A DNA stretch of 64,000 nucleotides, from NCBI RefSeq assembly GCF_022965805.1, contig NC_133108.1, forward strand, positions 20,675,545-20,739,544. The letters are read 5' to 3'. This DNA comes from Primulina eburnea. Lineage: Eukaryota > Streptophyta > Magnoliopsida > Lamiales > Gesneriaceae. Below the pieces are notes generated by a model. The model had not been told where the DNA came from. It worked only from the letters and a program-made list of their open reading frames with translations, and did not search any database. The position numbers and the translations under genes are program-made. Positions 1-11,327 of the stretch are shown piece by piece (position 1 is the stretch's first letter; each line of letters starts with the position of its first letter).

Positions 1-1560
1 ACTGGCGCTGTAGTGAGTGCTTGCTTTAATTGATCAAACATCTTTTGAAATTCCAGCCCCCAAACAAATTTCACATTTTTCTTCGTCAATGTCGTCAAGG
101 GTACTGCAATGAATGAAAAACCTTGATGAACTTGCGATAGTAGCCAGCAAAACCAAAGAAACTACGTATTTTTTTCACACTTTTAGGCACTAGCCACTAC
201 TTGACTGACTCAACCTTAGATGAGTCAACCTCTACTCCTTCTTTCGACACGATGTGGCCTAAGAATGCCACCCTCTCTAACCAAAACTCGCATATAATTT
301 CCGCTTTCGTAAAACTTGCAAGGTCTTCCTCAAGTGCTGATCTTGCTCCTCACGACTCTTGGAATAGATCAAGCTATTGTCGATGAAAAGAATAATGAAC
401 TTATCAAGATACCACTGAAATACGCAATTCATGAGATCCATGAAATTTGTTGGGGCGCTAGTCAGCCCATATGGCATCAATAAAAACTCATAAAGTCCAT
501 AACGCGTTCGGAACACCGTCTTATGTACATCCGTCTCCCTAACCCTGAACTAGTTATTTCCAGACCTAAGATGTATCTTTGCAAATGCCGAAGCTCCTTG
601 CAAATGATAAAATAAATCCTTGATTCGAGGCAATGGATACTTATTATTCACTGTCACTCTATTTAGATCCCTATAGTCGATGCACAACGTCATAGTTCCA
701 TCCTTATTTTTCACCAATAGCACTGGTGCGCCCCATGGGGAGAAACTAGGCCGTATAGATCCTTTGTCTAACAGCTCTTGAATTTGATCATTTAATTCCT
801 TCATTTTAGCAGGTGCTAATCGATATGGTTAGATCGGCATTGTACCGGGCATCAACTCAATAGCAAATTCTGCTTTTCTTTCAAATGGTCTACCAGAAAC
901 ATCGTCAGGCAACACGTCCGGAAAATCCTTGACAACATCCACATCCTCGATAGATTGACTGTCAATGTCGGGTGCATATATAATACTAGTAAAAAAACTT
1001 TGGCAACCCCTTTGAATAAGTTTCTTGGCACACATGCATGCATGAAATGATATGCGGCTTTTGATTGTTTCTTGTAGCCTCAAAGATGAACGCTTTTTCA
1101 ATTAGGCGGTGAATAAATATTGTCCCTCGTTGAAATTCAATAGTAGCTGCATTCAGTGTGAGCCAATCCATGCCCAAAATAGTGTCAAACTCGGCGATCG
1201 GTAGCACAATAAGGTCTGATCGAATATTATTCTTTTGTAATTTTAGCTCCACGTTCTTAACCGTGCTCTAGAGACCATATGTTTTCCAGAAGATACTGTA
1301 ACTCTGAATCCTGACTCCACATCAACTGGTAAGATTCCCAATTTCTTCACGAAGGAATCAAATATGAAAGAATGTGTAGCTTCAGAGTCTAATCAAGCGT
1401 AAGTAGCTATTCCCGCTAGCAAAATTCTTCTTGTAATAAGCGTAGTGTCTGGCTATGCTTGCTCAGCATGCATCACATATACCTTTCCAGTCGTGGGTTG
1501 CTTGAGCTTCGGTTAATCCCCAGCCTTGTGTCCCAACCACGTTACCAACATGCACTTAAC
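1..1560 (-). pseudogene. A1 gypsy pol fragment (PR-RT-start of RNase H), degenerate
   Basis: This is polyprotein remnant of a Ty3/gypsy element read on the minus strand. From right to left it shows the protease neighbourhood (about 986-1500), the protease-RT linker (829-1101), RT palm and fingers (277-804, with the [22 protein letters not shown] block) and the RT/RNase H connection (1-276, [12 protein letters not shown]). Frameshifts and stops separate the blocks. Two catalytic sites are damaged: the protease DSG reads DSE (near 1390) and the RT FIDD box reads FIDN (codon 376-378). Gag is missing, because coding similarity stops near 1560 and is followed at once by leader and primer site. In intact chromoviruses these domains mature and copy the genomic RNA in the virus-like particle. 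The window cuts the element on the left. Confidence 0.9.
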
Positions 1561-1731
1561 ATTTTAAAATAACATGCATCTAACCTCTATATCACGCATC
1601 ATGTATGCATTAGATAATTTTAGCATATAAATATATAAAGCAGTTAAACTCGCGTACTTGAGGCATGACTCCTTGAGCTTCTTGGAGTAGCAGTACAAAA
1701 CTCTTTGGGGATCCTTGCCTCTGATATTAAC
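1561..1731 (-). other. A1 5' leader with degenerate primer-binding site
   Basis: This is untranslated leader between the missing gag and the 5' LTR. The minus strand next to the LTR reads GTTAATATCAGAG (1719-1731), a worn form of the initiator-tRNA-Met primer site TGGTATCAGAG. The same leader (CTTGAGCTTCTCGGAGTAG-type text) recurs at 11328-11398 and 30655-30798, which ties the three A copies together. Confidence 0.75.
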
Positions 1732-2130
1732 TGAAATGACCCTCACTTTTTACTTTAAATTTCCACTAATTTTTTTTCCATTAATTCGAAACCAACAATT
1801 AATATTACTTAACATTTTCCATAACTCAAAATAATTTAACAATTTAAATCTCAAATGCATAAAATCCCTGAACATAGTCAATTACAAAAATTCAACTTCT
1901 ACCTTTGAAATTATCAAAACCAACTTTGAATTAAAGCATACAATCTCTAATAAAATCCATAACAAAAATCCTTTAGAACTTTTAACTAACAAACTAATGC
2001 GGAAAATAAATTCCCCCGGGACTGTACTGTACTACACGATCCACTCAAACATCAGCACCTCCCTCAATATCATCATCACCTGCAGCATTCAAACCTAGTG
2101 AGTCTAATGACTTAGCACGTCCTAAAAATA
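1732..2130 (-). repeat. LTR A1 (5' LTR, 3' portion), cut by element B
   Basis: The LTR starts on the plus strand with TGAAATGACC beside the primer site, so it is the 3' end of a minus-strand 5' LTR. It aligns with 11399-11794 (roughly 88-90% by eye) and 30799-31195. It stops at 2130 in the pentamer AAATA, where the LTR of element B begins. The remainder is absent on this side; equivalent sequence appears at 14934-16677 after the second A copy. Confidence 0.8.
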
Positions 2131-3044
2131 AGATGGGAATCCTCGTACGAAAAGAAAGGAAAACACAATTAAAATCGAACCGTGTCCTCAATTCAAATAC
2201 GAACAAGGATCGTTGTGTTGTCCCGATCTTTTAAAGCAAATCCGCAATCTTCACCACAAAACTACGTGGTTTAGTAATAAATGATCACAAAAGAACAACC
2301 AATAGTGAAATGAACCTTCAAAGAACTCGTCTTTGACAATCCGCGTAAGAAACGAACGACAAACACCACAAAGTTAAAACTTTAATTTGATAAGTTTTTT
2401 TGCACAAAGCTAAAGTCTTGAAAAATGTTTGAGAGAAAAGTCAAAAGTTTGATAAAATATTAATAATAATCTGAAAGTGTTCCAAATTTCGTCCAAAATA
2501 TGTTTACATACCCAAAAGATACTAAATCTAGTTGCCAAAATAATTAAAACTCTAAACTAGGAAAGTCAATATTTCTCGCAACTAGCATGCGCATATGCGC
2601 GCCCAATACTGGCGCATATGCACGGAATCCACTGTTCCGTTGCTCTGAAAATCCTTCATGCTCACATATGTGCGCCTCGTCTAGCGCATGTGCACGATAC
2701 CTTTTGTTTTGTTATCTTCGATGGTCACTTCTTGCGCATATGCACGGCATACATCACACATGTGCATGAGGCTCTCTGTCTTGCTTTTTGTTTTTCTGTG
2801 CACGGGCGTTCGGAAATTTTCATCATTTATTGCTTGAATAATGTTCCTATGACTTCCAAACTTACTTCCCTGCATCACGAACCCTTTGGCACTTTGCACC
2901 TTGCTCGAAAGCCCATCTTGATTGCTCACGAATCCATTCAATGCCTCCTTGAATTTCTTCAGTGGTCCCCTCGTAATAGGTCCCTCCGACAGCTCTAACG
3001 GATCCCATGCTTTCCTCGGAGCTTGTCCTACCATGATCATATCA
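2131..3044 (-). repeat. Element B 3' LTR
   Basis: LTR of a minus-strand chromovirus. The minus-strand 5' terminus TGATATGATC (3035-3044) follows a polypurine tract at 3045-3063. The opposite terminus reads AGATGGGAATC at 2131, where the solo copy B2 has TGATGGGAATC, so the terminal TG has mutated. Unusually, the first part of the LTR encodes the C-terminus of pol (see 2681-3136). It carries a three-unit CATATG hairpin array. It is about 92% identical by eye to B2 (11795-14928 without its insertions). Confidence 0.85.
2586..2775. repeat. Hairpin array, CATATG type, three units (B LTR)
   Basis: There are three units of paired, mutually inverted arms of the form GCGCATATGCGC. First-arm CATATG cores sit at 2592, 2665 and 2737 (periods 73 and 72). 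Second-arm cores follow 22-23 bp later, at 2615, 2687 and 2759. The second unit is CATATG/CATGTG and the third CATATG/CATGTG, so pairing is imperfect. The same layout recurs in other LTRs with other stem sequences. Confidence 0.85.
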
Positions 3045-3136
3045 TCCTCCCCTTCTTGAAAAGGATTTTTCCTAAAATCTTGTTCATCTCCTTCATCAAA
3101 CAACGACACATCACTAACATTAAAATTAGAACTCAC
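2681..3136 (-). pseudogene. B pol C-terminus reading through the polypurine tract into the LTR
   Basis: An open frame runs from integrase C-terminal sequence across the polypurine tract (3045-3063, read as acidic/Gly residues) into the LTR. The LTR-encoded part contains a GPITRG...KKFKEALNGF block, which I recognise as the usual C-terminal tail of plant gypsy polyproteins. The frame then enters the CATATG array before its stop at 2681. Copies of the tail in B2 (minus, about 14763-14928) and in Q (plus, about 17934-18060) confirm that it belongs to the LTR. The remainder of pol is broken, so this is a remnant. Assignment to the CRM or Reina clade is inference from the integrase wording. Confidence 0.75.
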
Positions 3137-4829
3137 GTTATACTCACCTGGTAGATCGAGTTTGTAGGCGTTGTCATTGATCCTTTCAAGGACTTATAAT
3201 GGTGCATCACCCCTAGGTAATAGCTTTGAACGTCTCTTCTCGGGGAACATTTCCGGCTGTAAAATGCAGCCACATCCAATCACCCTTTTCAAACAACACC
3301 TTTTACTTCCTTTTTGTTGTCTTGCTTGGTGTATTGCTCATTTTTCTTTTCTATGTTGGCCTTGACCTTCTCATGCAAACTCTTAACAAATTCAGCCTTC
3401 TTATTGCCATTTATGTTTAACCTTTCACTCATGGTAAAGACATCAAATCCAACGTATTTAAAGGATTAAAACCGTACAGAATTTCAAATGGCGAAAAATT
3501 GGTAGTAGAATGCACTCTACAGTTATAATCAAACTCGACAAATGGTAAACACTTTTTCCAATTCTTTAAGTTCTTTTTAAGAATAGCACGTAATAAAGTT
3601 CCTAACATTAACCTCAGTTTTTCCCATCAGTTTGAGGATGATAGGTCGTAGAAAATAGTAATTTAGTGCCAAGTTTAGCCCACAATGTTTTCCAAAAGTA
3701 ACTCAAGAATTTAACATCAAGATCAGAAACAATAATTCTAGGCATACCATGCAACCTAACGACTTCTCTAAAGAACAATTACGCAATGTTAGAAACATCA
3801 TCAGTTATATAACAAGCTATAAAATGTGACATCTTGGAAAATCTTTCCACAACAACAAATATAGAATCCCTCTCCTTCTTTGTCCTAGGCAACCCCAAAA
3901 CAAAATCCATAGAAATATCACACCCAAGGTTCACTAGGGACTGGAAGTGGTGTATACAAGCACTTATCACACACTAGTTCAACATCACGCTTCATATGTG
4001 GCCAACAAAAATGTTCTTGTAAAGCATTCAATGTTTTAGCCACAGCAAAATGTCCAATCAAACCACCCCATGTGCCTTCCTAACAAGTAATTCACGAATT
4101 AATGATTTAAGGATGTACAACCTATACATCTTCTCTAAACAAGAAACCATTATGCAATTAGAATTTTTCATGTGGACCATTATTACAAGTTTCAAACACA
4201 CCCTTAAAGTCCTAATTTAGCACATATAACTCTTTCACATGATCAAACCCTAAAATTTTAGAATCTAAAGTAGAAAATAGTGTGTACGTTCGTGATAGCT
4301 GGTCGGCCACTACGTTTTCCTTACCTTGCTTATATTTGATAATGTATGTGAATGTCTCCACCACTTGGCATGTCTCTTCTTCAACTTATGTTGTCCCTTA
4401 AGATGCTTTAAGGATTCATGATCCGTATGAATCACAAACTCCCTAGGCTCAAGTAGTGTTGCCACGTTTCAAGAGTCCTCACAAGCTCTTAGAGCTCCTT
4501 GTCATATGTTGGATAGTTAAGCACTGCTCCATTAAGCTTCTCACTAAAGTACGCCACCGGCCGTCCTACTTGCATAAACACTCCACCAATACCTACACCT
4601 GAAGCATTTCATTAAATTTCAAAAGTATTAGCGAAATCAGGCAAAACAAGTAAATGAGTATTAATTAATTTTTTCTTAATATTATTAAGACTTCTCTTGC
4701 TCCTCGTCCCAATGGAATGGAACGTTCTTCTTAATCAACGCGGTCATCGGTGCTGCTAGTGTGCTAAAATCCTTTAGAAACCTCCTATAGAAGCTTGCAA
4801 GACCATGAAAACTTCGTACTTGACCAACA
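3137..4829 (-). pseudogene. B pol: integrase and RNase H, degenerate
   Basis: Minus-strand gypsy pol without an intact frame. Integrase catalytic-core text is clear at 3779-3970 ([18 protein letters not shown] and [15 protein letters not shown]), which contains the first catalytic Asp. The RNase H region lies around 4280-4500 ([24 protein letters not shown] residues), and the RT/RH connection reaches 4829. Stops and frameshifts interrupt all domains. The coding sequence continues at 6173 after solo LTR S. The [10 protein letters not shown]...DRFSKM wording is typical of chromoviruses of the CRM/Reina side rather than the Tekay-like E/F/J elements. Confidence 0.85.
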
Positions 4830-4834
4830 GTAGT

Positions 4835-6167
4835 TGTAATGACCCGAATTCTTATTTTGAATGAAGTATTAATTAAGACATAATTAATGAGTTGTTAATT
4901 AAGTATTATTAAGGAATTGATAATTCGAGATTAATCTGTTGGTATCCACCGAATTTTAATGGATAACCCGACCTACTTCAGATTACATTATCTCGAGAAA
5001 TCCAAATAGACCAATGAGTTTCTGACATGTGGCAGATAAGATTGGTTCGGATTTTCTGGAATAGTGCGGATGCAGCCTATAAATGGAAGCCGATTCTTTT
5101 GTTTCCTTCACTGCATTCTTCATAGAGAGTTTCAGTTATACCTTAGATTTTCTAGCCAGTTTCTAGGGCACTTTGGTGTCGGGAAGTTTTGGAGCTAGTA
5201 TCGACTCGAGAAGGGGTCGGTGAACTGAGATCGAGACATCATCAGCGGGCTAACGACGGACGCAGGTATAATCCTAAATCCTTAGATAGTGATTTAAGGA
5301 TCTTTAGGGAGATCTTTGTAGCATGTTTGATCTGGTTTGTTAGTGATTTCTCTATGTTGGTATTGTCTAGGTTCAGAGCTTTTTGTCAGATTGTTTTAGT
5401 GAGGTACGTGATGTACTGACTGAGATATCCAAGCATAGTATATACACTTATATGCTGCATATTTATCTGTTGCATGATACATGTTTTACTGCTTTGGCAT
5501 ATTATGCATGACATAACATGTTGAGCCTGATATCTTTTGAGATATACCTCATTTGTTGGGGCCGCTCAGCCCTATTTTGTATTGTGGACGATGGGGCATC
5601 GAGAGCTACAGTGTCCGACGGGACCCGCGGGCTCTGATGACCTGGACATTGCAGGTCCACGTCTTGATGATGAGTGTGGGAGCCAAAACATGCCTAGGGC
5701 AGATCAGAGACTACACACTCAGGCGCCTCTAGACTGAGCATGAGATTCTTGACTTGATCATTGATATCCGAGCATATTGCATTTTGCATGCATCATATCA
5801 GTTTGTACACTCGTACATTCTCGTATTGGGCGATTGTCGCTCACGTCCTTGTTTTCATCTTGGGCACCCCATTCCACGGGGTAGGTCTTAGGTTGGACGG
5901 TTCGGACGACCAGGGCAGTGGCTAGAGCAGTTGGGTTTTCGGTGGTGATCCAGTGGAGGTTTTCTGTTGTTTATCGTTTTCTCGTTCAGGGTTATGTTTT
6001 GTATTTGTTATGGTTGTATTAATGTTTAAGGCTGCTGTTAGTATTTTGTTTTCATTTGGGTTGTAAGATGATTAAGTTTTTGGTTTCCGCTGTTTAATTG
6101 TGGGTATTAAGTTTAATGTTGCATGTTTATTAGTCTGTTTAGTAGTGGCTCGGGTAAGGGCGCTACA
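4835..6167 (+). mobile_element. Solo LTR S (gypsy type) in B pol
   Basis: A 1333-bp solo LTR runs from TGTAATGACC to GGGCGCTACA. It is flanked by a perfect 5-bp target duplication GTAGT (4830-4834 and 6168-6172) and splits the B RT/RNase H region. Plus orientation is supported by the TGTAATGACCCG start and a TATAAAT box at 5078. No polypurine tract, primer site or coding sequence adjoins it, so it is the product of LTR-LTR recombination. The open frames inside it (for example 5189-5419) look like chance. Confidence 0.92.
5078..5084 (+). promoter_or_regulatory. TATA box of solo LTR S
   Basis: TATAAAT lies in a GC-containing context (GCCTATAAATGGAAG) 243 bp into the LTR. That position and the downstream pyrimidine-rich text fit a Pol II U3 promoter. 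Activity cannot be judged. Confidence 0.55.
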
Positions 6168-6172
6168 GTAGT

Positions 6173-6904
6173 AGCTGTTGGCCAATCTCGAATGGCACTT
6201 ACCTTGTCTTCATCCACTTGAATACCCTTTGAGCTTACCGTAAAACCAAGAAAGACAAGTTTGCTTGTAAAAAAATCACTTTTCTTCAAGTTAGCATATA
6301 AATTTTTTTCCCTTATTGTGATTAGCACAAGTCGCAAGTGTTTAACATGCTCATTCAAGTTTTTGCTATACACTAGGATATCATCAAAGTATACCACAAC
6401 AAATTTTCCTATGTATGCACACAAGACATGGTTCATTAATCTCATAAAGGTGCTAGGAGCGTTAGTTAAGCCAAAAGACGTGACCATCCACTCGTATAAC
6501 TCGTATTTGGTTTTAAATGTAGTTTTCCACTCATCACCTTCCCTCATCCTAATTTGGTGATAGCCACTCTTCAAGTCAGTCTTGCTAAAGACACATGCAC
6601 TATGCAATTCATCTAACATATCATCTAGCCCCGGTATGGGATGCATATACTTGATGGATATATTATTAATTGCCCTACAATCCACACACATACGCCATGA
6701 GCCATATTTCTTATGAACTAACAAAACAGGAACAACACAAAAACACATGGACTCACGCACAAAACCCCTTTCTAACATCTCCCTTACCTGTCGTTGAAGC
6801 TCCTTAGTCTCCTTTGGATTGCTTCTATAAGCTAGACGATTTGGTAATGCACTTCCGGGCACAAGTCAATTTGATGCTCAATCCCCCTTAGTGGTGGTAG
6901 TCCT
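6173..6904 (-). pseudogene. B pol: reverse transcriptase
   Basis: An almost uninterrupted minus-strand RT domain begins with GIEHQIDL near 6880 and [20 protein letters not shown]. It continues through [31 protein letters not shown] and [13 protein letters not shown] to the catalytic YFDD box ([13 protein letters not shown]) and the [13 protein letters not shown] thumb. The polymerase Asp pair is intact. Solo LTR S cuts it on the left. On the right it ends at 6904, where copia fragment P begins; the protease and the gag-pro joint are gone. Confidence 0.9.
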
Positions 6905-7943
6905 GCTTATTCAAAGTGGATTCCAGCTGTACGTGAAGGTACAAAACCAGTGTCCAGTCAAAGGACAATAATGAACGTTGCATCAAAGCATTAAATACAA
7001 AACACTTCAGAAGGGCAGTCAAAAAGTCGAGACATAAAGTCCAAAAAGCCGATTGAAATTGCAATGGATACAATAAATGAGTCTCACTGTACGATCTAAA
7101 CTCTACGCTTATAAATGGAAGATGAAGATCGGTGAAGACTCAAGAAGAGGCATATACAACAAGAAGAAGCCGAATAAAAAGAACCCGATACAAAACAAAA
7201 TACTTCTTCAAAAGAGAAATGAAAGGGCACGCGCATTGCACATCTGCTTTCAGAAGCATTCAGCCCTGAGGGCACTTTATCGTGTTACCTGCTTAGTTTA
7301 GAAGCCATTTTCCCTCAGTGTGTGAGAACATCCTTGTTCAGTTCTCACACACAAACTCTCTAAACCACACATATACAGTCTTGAAAAAAGACATTAAACT
7401 TGTGTATGTAGTCTTTGACTCATGACGTTAAAGAATTGTTGGTGGGAAGGTGCTGCTTTCAGTCGTAGCTAGGAGTTCAGTTTAGGAAATAGTATAAGTC
7501 ATAGCTGAGTGGGTTTGTTCAAATAGTTGAATAAATCAAAGTCTTCTAGTATATCCTACCCAAGGCGGTAGAAGGGGTGACGTAGGAGGAGTTGAAGTCT
7601 CCGAATATCCATAAATATATCTTGTGTATTTAACTGATTAACTGTTGTTTTTAAACTGTTTGGATCAGTTGGAGTATTTGTCAGTTTAGTTGTCACCATA
7701 ACTGAACTGATGAATGTAAAAACTAATCTACCCTTTTTCGGTTATTCAATTTATATAAGTTAAAATGTTTTCTAATATAACAGTTCTTTTCACAAAGGAT
7801 TACTTCGAGTTTCTTCCGCTTGGTTTAACCAAAATCGATTTAATTCATCAGTGTTAATATTCTTATAACACGAGCTATTGCAGCTCATTGGAAAACATAG
7901 TGATTGAAATGCCTTCGAAGGCACTAGCACACTCGATCCTTCA
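6905..7943 (+). repeat. Element P (copia type) 5' LTR remnant
   Basis: This aligns along its length with 9411-10430 of the 3' LTR, starting at GCTTATT..AAGTGGATTCCAG. The first roughly 420 bp of the LTR are missing, so the left junction with B is a deletion rather than an insertion edge. It ends GATCCTTCA and is followed directly by a primer site. A TATAAAT box lies near 7111. Many small differences from the 3' LTR indicate an old insertion. Confidence 0.85.
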
Positions 7944-8983
7944 GTTGGTATGAGAGCGGGTTGTTCTAAGAAGAACATCAGAAGAAAACTGTGTTTTAAA
8001 ATTTGCTACTTTAAAATAATGTTAATTTCAAAACTGTTTGAAAATATTTATATGTCGCTCTTTGGTAAAGAGTTGAGAGGATTGGTTCTGCAAGTATCAT
8101 TGTGGCCACTTCTCTAGATTCCTTGCTTTGGTGTTTTAATCAGCCTGCAAGGTACTGAGAATCATCTGTAAAGATGCACAGCTAAATTGCTCGTTGAACA
8201 AATTCAGTTGCAAGCCTACCAGATCAGCTGTTCTTCACACGAAACTCATCCATTCTGGGACGTTTGTTGATTAAATCACCAGCTGTATTCCAGTTGAGCC
8301 TAGTCAGAGTCTGCTCGACCAGTTAGACTACGAAGAAGTCAAGTTCAAGCAATTTAACTCGTTTCTCTAGCAAATTGAACTCACAACCAATGCAGGAGTT
8401 CAAGCAGCCAGTTGATGGTATATCCAGTTCTGTCGATAAACCAACTGATATATGATGTTGTTTAAAATATGCTATTGTTGTAGTAATTTTTCTTGTTCAA
8501 CTGTTGTATGTACTCAGATGTAAATACAAGGAAATTTATTTAAATAATCATCATGTTCGTTCAGCTATGTTTTGTTGTGACTGAATGGATATTTCCAGAT
8601 TCTTGTCTATATTGCTTGAATTATTATAATTTCTAAATAAATGATTATGTAAATATTTTTAAAATACGAGTTTTTATTCAGTTTCTGAAGGGGATTTTTA
8701 ACCTTCCTCTCAAACTGAAATTATTTTCATTCAGTTTATAAAATTCAGTTGTTGGGAAAAATTCTTTTCTTTTCATCAACTGAAGAATATTTTCTTAATT
8801 CTGATTATCATTCTTAGTAGTCTTTCAATTAAGTTTAAAGGAGGAGTTTTTTTTGTTTTCAAAAACTTCTATAAATTCAGTTATAAAGGGGGAGCTTTTA
8901 ACGACGTTTGAATGTACTAACCCTTGAACTTAATATATTGTGCTTAACTGCTCAAGTTTTGTGATCATCAAAAAGGGGGAGAT
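7944..8983 (+). other. Element P internal remnant with primer site and polypurine tract
   Basis: The sequence after the LTR reads TTGGTATGAGAGC (7945-7957), a copia-style initiator-tRNA-Met primer site with one change. The region ends in the polypurine tract AAAAAGGGGGAGAT before TGTTGGAA. Only about 1 kb lies between, and I could not recognise gag, protease, integrase or RT in it. Nearly the whole coding region is deleted. Confidence 0.8.
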
Positions 8984-10430
8984 TGTTGGAACTTTTCAAA
9001 TTCACAATATTGATTTTAATGTTAACAAAACCTGTTATCTTGTTACTGATAATTTACCTTAGCTCGCAGGCAGCTAAAACTGAAATAATCAGTTCACGAA
9101 GCCACAACTGAAGCTATCGGAGATTCCAACTGATTGCGGAAAACTTAATCAGTCAAGCTGGTTTATCAAAAAGCAGTTCAGTTGACTGTCTAGCTGATAA
9201 GTGATTCAGCAGGAAGATCTCAGAAGCCTGGCCAGCCGATGTTGTGTCCAAATGTCAAGGAGCCCAACTGACCAGTTGAACTGAAGGAGTGAAATCAGTT
9301 CAACTGACGAGTCAACTAATTTCACTAGCCCAACTGAAGATCAATCAAGCTGACCAGTTCACAGCATCAGTCAGAATCTTTCAATTGCATATCAAGACAA
9401 GCTTATTAAAAGTGGATTCCAGCTGTGCGTGAAGGTACAAAGCCAGTGTCCAGTCAAAGGACAATAATGAACGTTGCATCAGAGCGTTAAAGACAAAACG
9501 CTTCAAAAGGGCAGTCAAAAAGTCGAGACATAAAGTCCAAGAAGCCTATTCAAATTGCAACGGATACAATAAATGAGTCTTACTGTACGATCTAAACTAT
9601 ACGCCTATAAATGGAAGATGAAGATTAGTGAAGAATCAAGAATAAGCATATACAACAAGAAGCTGAAGAAAAAGAACTAGATACAAAACAAAAATATTCT
9701 TCAAGAGAGAAAAGAAAGGTCATTCTCATTGCACATCTGCTTTCAGAAGCATTCAGCACTGAGGGACACTTTATCGTGTTATCTGCTTAGTTTAGAAGCC
9801 ATTTTCCCTCAGTGTATGAGAACATCCTTTTTCAGTTGTCACACACAAACTCTCTAAACCACACATATACAGTCTTGCTCAAAGACGTTAAACTTGTGTA
9901 TGCAGTCTTTGACACATACACGTTAAAGAAGTGTTGGCTGGAAGGTGCTGCCTTCAGTCGTAGCTAGGAGTTCAGTTTAGGCAGTAGTGTAAGTCCTAGC
10001 TGAGTGGGTTTATACAATGAGTTGTATAAATCAAAGTCTTCTAGTAGATCCTACCCGAGGCGGTAGAAGGGTTGACTTAGGAGGAGCAGCTGAAGTCTCC
10101 AAACATCCATAAACATATTTTGTGTATTTAATTGATTAACTGTTTCTTTAAAACTGTTTGGATCAGATGGAGTATTTGTCAGTTCAGTTGTCACCGTAAG
10201 TGAATTGATGAATGCAAAAACCAATCTACCCTTTTTCAGTTATTCAGTTTACAAATGTTTTCTAATATAACAGTTTTCTTCACGAAGGACTACTTCGAGT
10301 TTCTTCCGCTTAATTTTAACCAAACTTGATTTAATCAGTGTTAATATTCTTAGAACACGAGCCATTGCAGCTCATTGGAGAATATAGTGTTCGAAATGCC
10401 TTCGAAGGCACTAGCACACACGATCCTTCA
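8984..10430 (+). repeat. Element P 3' LTR
   Basis: A complete copia-type LTR of 1447 bp runs from TGTTGGAACTTTTC to GATCCTTCA and directly follows the polypurine tract. Its U3 (about 9076-9360) is packed with AACTG/CAGTT pentamers: I count at least 13 in about 285 bp, where about 0.6 would be expected by chance. A TATAAAT box lies at 9606. The sequence right of it resumes the gag of element B, so P sits between B gag and B RT. Confidence 0.9.
9606..9612 (+). promoter_or_regulatory. TATA box of P 3' LTR
   Basis: TATAAAT occurs in CGCCTATAAATGGAAG, 622 bp into the LTR and downstream of the AACTG-rich block. The 5' LTR remnant has the matching box at about 7111. Confidence 0.55.
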
Positions 10431-10940
10431 CTTGAGTTGTTGCTCCACCTTTATGGCCATTTGCACCATCTCATCTAGATCCAAGTAGTTCCAAAGCTCC
10501 ACTTGATCTTGAATCTCCCTGTTCAAACTACAAAGAAAACGTGCCATCATCGCCTAACTATCCTCCTCTATATTTGCCCTAATCATGACTACTTCCATCT
10601 CTTTAGAGTAGTCCTCGACACTCTTTACTCCTTGCCTCAAAGTTTGTAGTCTCTTAAACATCTCCCTATAATAGTGAATGGGCACAAACCTCTTCCTCAT
10701 AACCCTCTACCTCGTTCGTTCCTACCCCAATTCTCATTTTGGCTCTCCTCGTCTCCTCTTAAATCATATTCCTCATCTTCTTCCCCTTTACCCACATCTT
10801 TAGGCTTAGATTTATTTCCACTATTACTAACCTCAAGCCTATCCAACCACACATGTAATGGCTCCAACTCGGTCCTCATCATTCTATTGAAATGACCGAC
10901 TGGTTCGAACTATCTCCTGCCTCCCTCTCCATTTTACTTT
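10431..10940 (-). pseudogene. B gag (capsid region), degenerate
   Basis: Minus-strand gag of element B. Recognisable blocks are RFLCSLNREIQDQVELW near 10500 and MVQMAIKVEQQLK beside the P junction. Further right is a YREMFKRLQTLRQGVKSVEDY stretch, followed by an N-terminal region of Asp/Glu/Lys-rich and MMRTELEPLHVWLDRLEV text (10697-10882). Stops and frameshifts are present. The zinc-knuckle part and protease that should follow were lost at the P junction. Gag forms the particle shell in functional relatives. Confidence 0.8.
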
Positions 10941-11327
10941 TCGGAGTTATACTTGCAAGAAAACATTAGTATAAATAAAAGATATTACTCACCAAAATCC
11001 TCACGGTCACTCCAAAGAAAATTCGCTCGTCTCTCCTCTCTATTGTTTTCTCACCACAAATACTCGTCGGTCACTCCAAATAAATAACGCTCGCACTCAA
11101 GTGTTTCACTCGAATTTGATAGTTCTCTCGAAAGTGTGCTCAAGCTTTGTATTTGTTTATATAAAACAATCAAGTTCAACTCGTGAACAATTGTGATCGA
11201 CTCACTTGGACTGTGCATACAAGAAATATGAAAATAATATTTTTTTTGTTTTACTGTGAAAGACTATTGAATATGAATCACCAAAGGGAATATAACAAAA
11301 TATCAAAACAAAATACCAAAAATATTG
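10941..11327. other. B leader-side sequence, nothing recognised
   Basis: This AT-rich stretch upstream of the B gag presumably belongs to its leader. No LTR B terminus and no primer site lie here. Instead the sequence passes into A-type leader at about 11328 (TTGAG shared at the junction), so the 5' end of B is missing. Confidence 0.5.

Noticed and set aside
1258..1500. A gag/pro intron in A1 like that of F
   Set aside because: The A1 text runs from gag end to protease without a non-coding gap, and only stops and substitutions separate it from a continuous frame.
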